A stretch of 64,000 bases of DNA, taken from Brachionus plicatilis (lineage: Eukaryota; Rotifera; Eurotatoria; Ploima; Brachionidae). Positions 23,216-33,047 of the stretch are shown here, piece after piece. Position 1 is the stretch's first letter. The number at the start of each line of letters is the position of its first letter. A program made the position numbers and the translations under genes. The notes under the pieces were generated by a model. That model worked only from the letters and a program-made list of their open reading frames with translations, had not been told where the DNA came from and made no database searches. The DNA is taken from positions 882,299 to 946,298 of the forward strand of contig QEOQ01000092.1 of assembly GCA_010279815.1 (NCBI GenBank), read 5' to 3'.

Positions 23216-24974
23216 ATTTATTTTATTTTCATTAAAAAAATTTTTTCCAAATAATTGGTAATTTTTCTTAAATTTTGATACAAAAGCTAAGGAACGTTGA
23301 ACTTTTTTATTTTTTCATAATAAAATTATTTAAAAATCTTTGTTTATTTTTTACCAAAAATCTAATTTTTGGAACCATTTTTGAGCAAGCTTAATTGCGT
23401 AATTTTCCGTAAAATTTCATATCTTTATCTACTAATATTCACGTAGGATTACGTCAGCTTACTAAAAATAATGTAAAATTTCTCAGGCATACAGTTGAGC
23501 CAAAAAAGGAAAAAATTATCTTCGATACCACTAGATCTTTTGTTGAATATAAGTTTTGTTAAAGAATGCTATTAACTTAATAGATTATTAGAGTAATATG
23601 GTGTTTGGAGTAGGTAAGTAGAAGATCTTGAGGAAGAATTAGAAGAAAAGCTTAATTTGTCCGATGTAATTTATATTTTGACATCGCCGGTGCTTCTAGT
23701 GATAAATGCGGAAAATATTGCATGTGGTATCCCAGGTAGTTTTTAAAACGAGAATAAAAAAGAAACTTCTCGAAATTTTTATAACGTTGAAAATAAGAGG
23801 ACTTAGGTTAAAAAATCATGTTTTTTTTTCGTGAGAAAATTTTTGAATTTTTTTCAGGATAAGGACAACATAAAAAAACGCTAATTTTTAGAATTGTATT
23901 TCAATAAATTTCAAAAATTTTTTTATTGATTAAAAATATTAAAGAATTGCAGGATCAAAAATTTTAAAAAATAATTGATTGAAAATCTATTTTTATGTTA
24001 TTATTTATTTATTTGTATATCTGTACCGAGCTAAAATTCGTTCAGATTAAAAAAAAGAAAAAATAAAGTAAAAAAATTGAAGTCAAAAAATAGAAATGTT
24101 AAAATTTAAATTAGAGAAATTTATGTCTAGTATTAAAGAATTAATATTGGATTAAAGCCTAAGGTTAAGTAAACTGAATTATAAATTTTAAATTTTCATA
24201 TAATATAATAATAAAATAATAAATATATCTCTAATAACAATTAGATCATTTAATGACAAGTTATTAGTTAATTCATAGCGATGTGGATAAAGAATCAATT
24301 CAAAACAATACTTTACATACAGAGCCGATGGGACTTCGGTAAACTGATCCCTTTAAGTCCTTAAAAAATAGGTTTACTGCTATTTTTGATTAAGATTCTC
24401 GATGAAGAATCGGAGTGTTCTTTGAGATTTAGTCTTTTTTGAGAAAAAAGATAAGATAAAGATACTTAATTAATTAACTATTGATTGTTCAGCTAATACT
24501 TGAATATTCTCGTACATCTAAAAAAAAAATCAATTAACAAATTGTCATTTAAAGGCTTGATATATGTCCAAAGACGTTTTTTTTTGAGTTGTGCGATCAA
24601 CCCAAGTTAAAAGATTTAAAATAAAAAATCAGAAATCAAGATTCGAAAACACGGTCACCTAATTAGTCGAGAATCAAATATAAAAAAAAATAACCGAATT
24701 TTCTCAAGTTCAATTTTACCGTTAATAGAAACTCCTTTTTATTTAAATTTTAGGATATTGTAATTGTTATAATTGCTCGAGTTAGCTCCGCCCTTTGGTT
24801 ATCAGTCTTCTGATCCTTAACCGTCCATTTTCTGAATGTTTAATTTACCTAATGTACCATTATTCATTTTTCCTTTTCATCATATTTTATTTTTTTCAAA
24901 ACTTATTTTTAATAAAAATCGTAATTTTACGTTTTTTTTACCGTAATCGTATACTGAACGATAGTATACCATAT
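23216..24974. other. Intergenic repeats without genes
   Basis: Contains an ACGTAA-type motif cluster near 23395-23480 and the isolated LINE 3' tail at 24001-24052. The rest is A/T sequence with no supportable gene. Confidence 0.45.
24001..24052 (-). repeat. Isolated LINE 3' tail
   Basis: Plus strand: tttatttatttgtatatctgtaccgagctaaa...ttcagatt, the reverse of the tail of the LINE at 21490-22462. It is probably an extremely 5'-truncated insertion. Confidence 0.6.
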
Positions 24975-25742
24975 TAACGTAATTGCTCGATTTTAGTGAC
25001 ATGTCACTATAGTCGAAAAAGGCCTAAAAATGACGATTTTTACAAAATTTAGTGTCTAAGTTAGTGACATGTCACTAAAGTCAAAAAAATTTTAAAATAT
25101 CGTTTAAATATTGTAAATTTATTTATTTAATTGTTTAAAGACCGCTTGGCGATCAAAAAAAAAAAATTTTTAATACACCCATAAATAGAGCGTATTATTT
25201 ACCACTAAAATTAGTATAAAAAAAAACAATTAAAAGAAAGAAAAGTCCAGGAGCAAGAGTATAAAAAAATTTTTTTTTAAAAAAAGTAAAGATAAAAAAA
25301 AAGTACCAAGAAAATTTAGAGTTTGTCTTTAAAAAAAGGTATCGTGAGATGAAAAATTCGGTTATTTAAAATTTCAGTATGTTGAAGAGTTCATTTGTAA
25401 TGTTACATCTGTTCTTATTTGCAAAAATATTTTTTTTTATGATGGCAACATTTTCATTGCCTAGTTTTCTTGTTTTGGAGTTTACGTCCATGACGTAATT
25501 AATTGCTTTAATTTTTTCATGGTTGTTGTCTGACATTGAACAATTGGGTCATCAACCTCATCGATATGATTTATTATTTCTGACAAGAGGTCATCACGAC
25601 ATAGTTCACCTGATGTCTCGAGTAAAAGATCTCTAGTGTACGTATTTCCGGTTAATCTTAGATAGAATTCTAGTTTCATTTTTTTGACAACTTCTGAGAC
25701 AGGTTTAATATCCAAGGCAATTTGTAGGTCTGTATAATGACA

Positions 25743-26024
25743 TGTGAAACAACAAATGATCACGCTCATCCTAAATCCAAAATAATATTTCAAACAACAT
25801 ACTTTAGACTTTATAATATTACAACATTCCACAAATGTTTATTAATCATACGATGGAATGCAATTGAAAAAGATTATTCTTACTTCCTAGTTTTGGACTT
25901 TAACTTTTTATTATTTTATTATAAATATTTCTTTTTTTATTTTAATTAAATCGTGAAAATAAAAATTATATTTTATTTACATAAATAAAATCCATTTAAA
26001 AAGAGCCCAGCTTTTATTTTCACA
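25743..26024 (+). repeat. 5' LTR of a Gypsy-type retrotransposon
   Basis: 282 bp starting TGTGAAA and ending TTTTCACA, a TG...CA pair with inverted ends. It is placed exactly between the interrupted LINE frame and a primer-binding-site-like sequence. No matching 3' LTR exists in the window, so the boundary rests on the end structure and on LINE continuity. Confidence 0.65.
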
Positions 26025-26026
26025 AG

Positions 26027-26040
26027 TGGTAGCAGCGTGG
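26027..26040 (+). promoter_or_regulatory. Putative tRNA primer-binding site
   Basis: tggtagcagcgtgg starts 2 nt after the LTR, with the TGG expected to pair with a tRNA CCA end. The tRNA was not identified. Confidence 0.5.
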
Positions 26041-26139
26041 TATAAACATTAAGCTTAGACAAAACTGGAACTAAGAAATAAGAAAATATTGATTAATCCT
26101 AAAACTCCAAAGGAATTACAAAAATCAGACTTAGATAGA

Positions 26140-28520
26140 ATGAGTGAAGATAATCCTAAATCTAAAACAAGTAGTCAGGCAAGCTCGTTAGGATCAGGTC
26201 TTACACAAGAGATGATAACGGAGATTTGCAAGATCTCCAAAGCTCATACGGATGCACAAAATGCCAGTTTTCAAGGACTACTACTAGAGACAATGAAGTC
26301 GATGATAACGGTTATGAGACCTCAAGATTCCTTAGTATCAGAAATTAATCCTGAACAAAAGAAAAAAAGTAATAAGATTACGTCTATTGGACAACCAAAC
26401 TTTACCGGTAATGAAAACATAATGGAATGGATACGGATAACTGAGAGAAATTTAACGATAAGTGACGTGGCAGAAGAATGCAAAGTCACGGCAGCTTGTA
26501 TTTTCCTTAGAGGGGATGCTGAAAAAGCAATAGATGATTGGTTGGTAGCAAATCCTAGACAAATTTGGGATGATTTCAAAAACTTTTTGATAAAAGAGTT
26601 TACAAAGCCAGAGGAGGCACACTTATCACTTACGAGACTTAGACGACTGACCCAAACTGGAGACCTTCGGGAGTACGCGGAACAATTTACGAGATTAGCA
26701 AGTCAGTTGGCAAGACCAATGTGTGAAGAGGATAAAGTTATATACTTCCAGAATGGCCTAAGCGACACGTTACGAACGGCACTTTGGCTAAAAGAACCTA
26801 AGACTTTAAAGGAAGCAATTAAGATGGCTTCAACAGTCTACTACTCAAATAATATAGGCGAGAAATCTTCGGTCAATTCCGTTAGTAAATACTCGATTGA
26901 AATAAGAACATGTCACTTTTGTAAGAAACAAGGACATCTGAAAGCGGAATGCCGTAAGCTAGCCCAGTTAGTAAAGAATAAAAACAGAACGAAAACCAAC
27001 GAAGTTTACAAACGAGTAAAAAACATCCAGCCCAAACCAGATGAGAATTTTAACAAGGTACGAACTGAAAAGGGACAATATCAAAATCCAAACGATTTTT
27101 ATAATCAGAGGAACAAAAGGAAATCCGTTTCATACAAAAAAAATGGGAAAAACGTAAATAGTGTCGATGTTGAATACGAAGTGGTTGACGATGAAGAAAT
27201 AACGTACGTCACAGGGGAACCAAATGAACAACCTAACGTTTACCTGACAAGACCAAGAAATTTCGAAGAACTAGTAAAGCTTTTGTCTTTTTGTCGTTAC
27301 TATAAACAAGCTTTGGAAGACACTTGGTCAGCGACACGAATTTTGTTCAAATTAGCCAATAGCAAAAGTTGGTATTGGAATGGAGAGCTAGAAAACTCCT
27401 TTAGACAACTCATCAATAAACTTAAGTCGGTAACGATGATAGGAAATCTTCAAAAGAGGAAAAACAGAGCTATTGAAAATACCTCACGAGAAGACATTAC
27501 AATGATTAACGTCTATACAGACGCAGATGAAAACGACACTTACTACGAAGAGACACCTGTGTCAACGATCAAATGCGGTAGTATTAACCACGTCCAAGAG
27601 ATTCGACAAGTACCCGAGTTAATGAAAGGAAAAGCCCTTATAGGGAAAAACGACCTGGAAGTTGAAGTGATATTTGATACTGGCGCTAAGCGCTCGGTGA
27701 TTCCTGAAGACTTAATACACAAACACAAATTACCAATTAGCCACAAGCTGATCAGAGCTGTTGTTGCTAATAACCAGGTTCACAGGACACACTTAACTGA
27801 AAAACTTAGATTAATTTTCAATGGACTAGTATCCGAACTCGAATTCATTATATTGCCAAGAGAAAATATTCTTTTGGGCATGGATTGGTTTGTGGCAAAC
27901 AACGCATCAATTGACCCAGCAAGACGAGAGATTTACTTTAGGCCAAGAAGGTATATAGATGTCGACGTTGACTTTTCTGAAGACGAAGAATTCATTGTAA
28001 ATCAAGCTGACATTGAAGATGATAATTTCGATGAAGATTTTGAAGCCTGGGATTTCCGACCAAATGAAGCGGTGAAATTTCAAAAATTCGACGAGTTGAA
28101 CGAAAAACAAAACACAGAAGCCCTTAGAATTCTTAACAATTATAAATCTGTTTTCGCTGTGACTTATGAAGACATCAAGCGTCCTAGTAAACTTCCAAAA
28201 CACGTAATAAAAACAACAAGCGATAAACCGATTCGAATAATGCCATATCGAACAGCAATTAAAGAAAGAGAACTAATTAACAAAGAAATTGAAGAAATGC
28301 TCAAAGCTGGAATTATTAGGCCTTCCGACAGTCCATGGGCTTTCCCAGTATTAATGCAAAACAAGAAAGACGGAACAAAACGCCTTTGCATAGATTATAG
28401 ACAATTGAATAATATTACCATTCAGGATCCATATCCCCTACCAAGAATTGAAGATATACTCGACATGATGAGTGGCGCATCAGTTTTTTCATCGATTGAT
28501 CTTAAGGCTGGATATTGGCA
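26140..28520 (+). mobile_element. Gypsy-type gag-pol ORF, truncated within RT
   Basis: One continuous frame (ATG at 26140, MSEDNPKSK; the open frame extends upstream to 26089 without an ATG). Order: retrotransposon gag ([26 protein letters not shown]-like), a CX2CX4HX4C zinc knuckle [14 protein letters not shown] (~26910-26955), a thumb/connection-like stretch (27255-27438), an aspartic protease with DTGAKRS (~27676) and LLGMDW, then RT with [28 protein letters not shown] and the palm A box [13 protein letters not shown]. It stops at about 28520; the YxDD box, RNase H, integrase and 3' LTR are absent. Readthrough to 28596 is LINE sequence. Few lesions suggest it is young. Confidence 0.88.
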
Positions 28521-29881
28521 GGTTGTTGGCAAAGCAAAAATTCGTTTTAAAAGGTTACCATCAATTCTTTTGATAAGGTTGAGTGTAATTTTTTGAATAA
28601 AGACGTTTTCTAGCCCGTAGTATAATACTGGTCTAATAAATACTTTGAATAGTTGTCATTTCATGTGAGGGTTTAGACGGTCTGTGTTAATCTCTAGAAG
28701 ATTGAGTTTAGCAAGTGCTGCGTTGGCTTTTAGTTAACGTTTTTTTAAGTGGTGTTCGTCTTTGTTGTCTGAATTGAATTCATATCCTAGATATCGCATC
28801 GTTGTAACTTGCTGTATAACCTTATCGCATAACACTAGATCCCCTTGCCATATGTCGTTTTTTCTTGATGTCAAACACATATTAACATCTTCATTGAATA
28901 CCATAAAGACAGTTTGTTTGGATTGTACTTTATGTCGAATTCGATACCGTACTCTTCAATGATGTTCAATTGATTTTGAAGCCCTTGTTTACTCTCGTTT
29001 ATTACGAGAATGTCGTCTGCGTAAAATAGTGTGTCGTATTTTGATCTACCGAACTTGATTCCTTCTGAACTGTTTGTTATGTTTACAATTAACTTATTTA
29101 CATATATTGAGAAGAGTTTTGGGGACGCTACTCCGCCTTGTCTTACTCCTACAAGCGTTTGAAAAATACTTGAATATTCATTATTATTTGATACTAACAT
29201 TTAAGAGTCCCCATAGTAGTTTATGAGTGCAATAATTGTATGGTGCTTAACATTGTTTGCTTCCAATTCCAACCATAGTTTTGAACGGTTAACTTTGTCA
29301 AATGCCTTTGAGGCATCAATTGCACAGACGTATAACCTTTTTTTTGCTTTTTTGGCTACTCGTATTATTTGTTTTAGACAGAAGATTGCATGAGTGCATG
29401 ACGATTTTGATTTAAATCCAAATTGCTTTTGATTGTCTGGTGAGTCAGATTCTATCATGTCCAGAAGAACATTTTCAAAAAGGTTCGAGAGTGTCTCCGA
29501 GACCGCAATCGGTCTGATGTTTGTTATGTCATTGTTTCCTTTACTTTTACATTTTATGAATGGCTTATTTATCGAAAGATTAAACATATACGGCATGAAC
29601 TTGTGGTTAATCATTTTTTCAAAAATGATTTTGATTGACTCCATCACTGAGCTACTTCCAGCATATTTCAACATTTCATTGCTAAGCATTGAAAGACCAG
29701 TTGATATATTGTTTGTGAGATCATTTACCATTTTAAACAAACTCTCACTTTTGATTTTGTAGGAAAACGTGATATTCTCATTTGCTTTTATAAGTTCATC
29801 GATTTTTGTCTCTTGATCATTCAGGTTTCCATTTCCAACATTATTTGGCTCTGTGAAAGTGCGTTGTAAAAATTGTAAATT

Positions 29882-30195
29882 ATGAATAAAAAGTTTAGTC
29901 TTGATAGATTTGTCTTTTTTAAATAAATATAACAACATAAATTAATATATTTGGATAATAATCCATTCTTGTAATATACAAAAATGGCCACAAAAATATT
30001 GTTAAAAGGCTTATAAATTGTATTGTATATTAAAAGGGTGGATTAAATATACCAAAATTTTTTTTTCGATAAATATATTATAAAATTTCTATTCATATGG
30101 ATTTTTATCTGCTGATTCAGAAAAATATTAATATTTAACTTTATATAGTTAAAATTAAAAAATAAAATAAGTTAAAATTAAACTTTATTTACTGC
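29882..30195. other. Remnant of the large TIR element
   Basis: The sequence continues the TIR arm beyond the LINE target duplication (tgaataaaaagtttag is shared with the inverse of about 31850). It contains ttaaaagggtggattaaata near 30032, inverted again near 31840. There is no coding signal. Confidence 0.5.
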
Positions 30196-30750
30196 GGTTC
30201 TAATAAAAACGTAGCGCCAACGATCCGGTCGGCATAAACCTGCCGGTCATGCCGTCAGACAGATCCGATCCAGGCGTTCAATATTTTATTTAGAAAAAAT
30301 TTATTTATTTTTTATCAAAAATTAAAAAAAAAAAAACTAAATTGTTTTTAATATGAGGATTTCTAAATGAGAACTAATTATCCAAAATGAGTTTATCATA
30401 TTGAAATCTTAAAGAAAAATATTGACCAACTAGAAAATTCTCAGATGAAAAATTTAAACTTTCTTTCAATTTATAATAAATAATAAACATCATAAATAAA
30501 ATTTTATAAAATATTGAACGCCTGGGTCTTACGGCAATATCCGACGGTGTGGAGGGCTAGGTCGGAACGGCCGGCCGGTTAGGTTGGTCGGCTGGGTTAG
30601 TCGGACGGGTCGGTCGGATGGGCCGGTTAGGTCGGCCGTGTAAGACGGTTGGGACGGACGGGCCGGAGCCGCAAACAAGTCTGGAGGAACGGCCGCTATG
30701 GTCGTTGTCTGGACGCGGCTTTTTTAACGTTACTCTTTTATTAGAACCCT
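30196..30750. mobile_element. GC-rich fold-back element
   Basis: The ends GGTTCTAATAAAA and its exact inverse enclose 555 bp. Internal inverted arms are attgaacgcctgg...-like (gatccaggcgttcaatatttta near 30260 against taaaatattgaacgcctggg near 30508). The right half, about 30530-30715, is an array of ggtcgg/gggccgg/gacgg units, 68% G+C in the line 30601-30660 by hand count, in a genome near 20-25%. There is no ORF. The flanks share gttaaaattaaa on both sides, possibly a target duplication but low-complexity. Confidence 0.65.
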
Positions 30751-30842
30751 GTTGTTAAAATTAAATTCTTTATCTCGACATACTTGTTTTTTTATCCAAT
30801 ACATTATTCCTTAACTTAACATATTTCAAAGTATAAATTTTA

Positions 30843-31214
30843 CCGTTTTTCGCTGAATATAAGCGGGCCGTTTATATTCGAAAAAATTCACATCATTGAC
30901 CAGCTTCTATTCGAATAAAAACAGCAAATTTTTATGCTTGAATATAAGTGCTTCTAATATTTATTATTAGCTTGTTGTATAAAATGCAATCTTCACAACC
31001 AATGAATTCTGTTTTATTTTGTTTTATTGGCTAATAGATATCCAATCAGGTTTCTCTAATTCACATAATTAGATCTAATCTGAAAAATATGCTTGAATAC
31101 AAGCCGGACCCGCTTATATTCGAAAAAATAAAAAAATGATATTTTGCTCGAATATAAGCGTCTCTTTTGATTTTTTCGTTCCTCTGGTACCCGCTTATAT
31201 TCAGCGAAAAACGG
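30843..31214. mobile_element. TA-flanked MITE with AATATAAGCG repeats
   Basis: The inverted ends CCGTTTTTCGCTGAATATAA are perfect over 20 bases, with TA on both sides (30841-30842, 31215-31216). Subterminal copies of gaatataagcg and cttatattcg repeat four or more times. It is 372 bp and of Tc1/mariner type by its TA target. Confidence 0.8.
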
Positions 31215-32477
31215 TATTATCAATAAGTTAGTGAGATGTTAAAATCGAAAAAAAAAGAAGGATAACCGAATATGTCGTGCATATTCAATGGAATTCAAAA
31301 GAGCCGCAATTAGGCATTACGAACATAAAAAAATTTAACTTATATTTTTATCCTTAAATTTTATGTTTGTTGATTGATGTTATAAAAGGGATTGATTGTT
31401 TTAATTGGTAACTAAACACGCCTTTACATGAGAAACTTAAATCAATTAATCAATTAATTAATTAATTTTTTAACTTATATTTTTACAAGGATTATCTTGG
31501 GAATTTTTTTTTAATTGGGTGTATGTAATTTCCTGTTAATGGAAAATTCTGAACATCATGAACATAATTTAAATAAAATTATAATTTTTTGTCCAAATTA
31601 ACATGTCGAAATTTCCAGGTCGAATTTTTTTGCAGATCACCAGCTCCATCAAAGTCGCATATTTTTTAAAATAGTACTGGACTCAGACATTTTTTAAATG
31701 CATAGCTATTTTTAAATCTAGTTCCTAAAAAGATGTTTGTTTTTCACGTGAAAGATGTAAAATTGGATTTGTGGAAATTGTTTGCCAAAGAGTTTCATTT
31801 CAAATATTTTTGAAAAAAAATTTTTGGAATATATAATCCACCCTTTTAATATACTAAACTTTTTATTCACAATTTACTATTTTTAAATGACATTTTAAAA
31901 TTTTTTTGACTTTAGTGATATGTCACTAACTTAGACACTAAATTTTGTAAAAATCGTCATTTTTAGGCCTTTTTCGACTATAGTGACATGTCGCATTAGT
32001 CGAAAAAGGTCAAAATGAAAACCAGTGTTCGATAAATAGAGTGACATGTCACTAAAATCGAGCAATTACGTTAGTTTATACTATTAATTTCATTTGAGAG
32101 TTCATGTAATTCCTACATGGGATGTGTTTATATGAAAAATCTTTAATATGTAAAATTTGACAAAACGACAGTCAATAAATGAGAATAAATATTTTAGTCA
32201 TCAAAAAAATCAGAATTTGGCATCAAATATTTACTCAAATTTATTGTCAAAATAAAAAAACAATAAATAATTTAATGTGAATCTTAGGGCTAAATTAACT
32301 TAATTTAATAAATTAAAAATCTATCTATTCAATAAAATTTGAAATAATAAAAAAGATATCAATATGACATTTCTAGTGCTTCTAAGTAGCAAAAAAATCG
32401 CTTCTTCTAGTGTTAAATAAATTAAAAAAATCTAGATTTTTTTAATCGAATTAAAAGAATCTTATTTAAAATTTTTT

Positions 32478-32483
32478 TTTATT
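32478..32483 (-). terminator. Poly(A) signal of DNAH10
   Basis: AATAAA on the minus strand, 91 nt after the DNAH10 stop codon (32574-32576). Confidence 0.5.
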
Positions 32484-32573
32484 TAACAAAATATAAAAAA
32501 TAATTTATGAAATAACAAAATTAAGAGAATTTAAAATTTCAATTTTAAACTAAAAATTAATATTTAAAAATTT

Positions 32574-33047
32574 CTAGTCAGTATTGAGTATTAGACAAAC
32601 ACCTTGCAGCACCCAATGACTTAGATGTTCTGTCGTGTATAAATCAGCCTCGAAAACAAGGCCTACACCCATAGCATTTCGTCTATCGGAGGTCGTATAA
32701 ACAGGCGTTCGGAACGTATTTTGCAGTTTTAATTTATGCGCCTCAATTGGTATTACTTTCATAACCGGCAGATCTTTAATCAATTCTTTTGGATTTTGCT
32801 TCACTATACAACCATTTTTAGGATCCCATCCAGCGCCCTCTAGGTACAATCCGTGAACGAAACAGCCTTGATGCGCCCTTTCTGTCACATCTTCTGGATT
32901 TTGATAGTTGGTCACTTGAGTATACAGAGTAGATTTGTCCAAGGGCCATCCATTTTTGCGACATGTGGCCTGGACTAACGCGGTCAAATATGACTCTGGT
33001 ATGTGCAATCCGGACAACCACATTACATTCGGCTCAGCCTCATTTAT
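32574..33047 (-). CDS. DNAH10: DNAH10 last exon: C-terminal domain
   Basis: 158 codons including the stop. Contains [59 protein letters not shown] and the conserved ending [14 protein letters not shown]. This is the dynein C-terminal cap over the motor ring. The acceptor at 33047 follows tttttag and is in phase 0. Confidence 0.95.
   Translation of the reverse strand: MNEAEPNVMWLSGLHIPESYLTALVQATCRKNGWPLDKSTLYTQVTNYQNPEDVTERAHQGCFVHGLYLEGAGWDPKNGCIVKQNPKELIKDLPVMKVIPIEAHKLKLQNTFRTPVYTTSDRRNAMGVGLVFEADLYTTEHLSHWVLQGVCLILNTD

Larger units (their letters stand above)
25120..29871 (-). mobile_element. Non-LTR retrotransposon (RT), split by a Gypsy element
   Basis: The reverse transcriptase reads on the minus strand from about 29870 to 28521 and resumes at 25742. 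Pieces in order: NIRPIAVSETLSNLFENVLL, QFGFKSKSSCTHAIF, LYVCAIDASKAFDKVN, VGVRQGGVASPKLFSIYVN, DTLFYADDILVI (catalytic ADD), RPVLYYGLENVF, then CHYTDLQIALDIKPVSEVVK and FYLRLTGNTYTRDLLLE. The 3' UTR and aataaata-like tail end near 25120. Direct repeats attgtaaatt at 25110-25119 and 29872-29881 are its target duplication. It is 5' truncated (no endonuclease seen) with a frameshift near 29200. Confidence 0.85.
24975..32073. mobile_element. Large TIR element hosting a three-level transposon nest
   Basis: The left end (24975 onward) reads taacgtaattgctcgatttt then agtgacatgtcac, gtcgaaaaaggcctaaaaat and ttagtgtctaagttagtgac. The right end (about 31890-32073) is the inverse, with about 47 extra bases containing one more gacatgtca copy. 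Similarity runs about 140 bp. After removing later insertions (LINE 25120-29871, GC-rich element 30196-30750, MITE 30843-31214) about 1.4 kb of original element remains. No transposase was found. It is related by its ends to 3992-4351. Confidence 0.65.

Noticed and set aside
25482..25832. Separate 116-codon minus gene
   Set aside because: Its C-terminal part continues the LINE RT interrupted by the Gypsy element, and its first ~28 codons are LTR sequence.
26089..26139. Non-ATG start of the Gypsy ORF at 26089
   Set aside because: The first ATG in frame is at 26140 and no reason for an unusual start was seen.
30530..30715. GGTCGG array as a CRISPR array, rDNA spacer or CpG-island promoter
   Set aside because: Units are irregular with no spacers of constant length, no gene starts nearby, and the array lies inside inverted-repeat ends.
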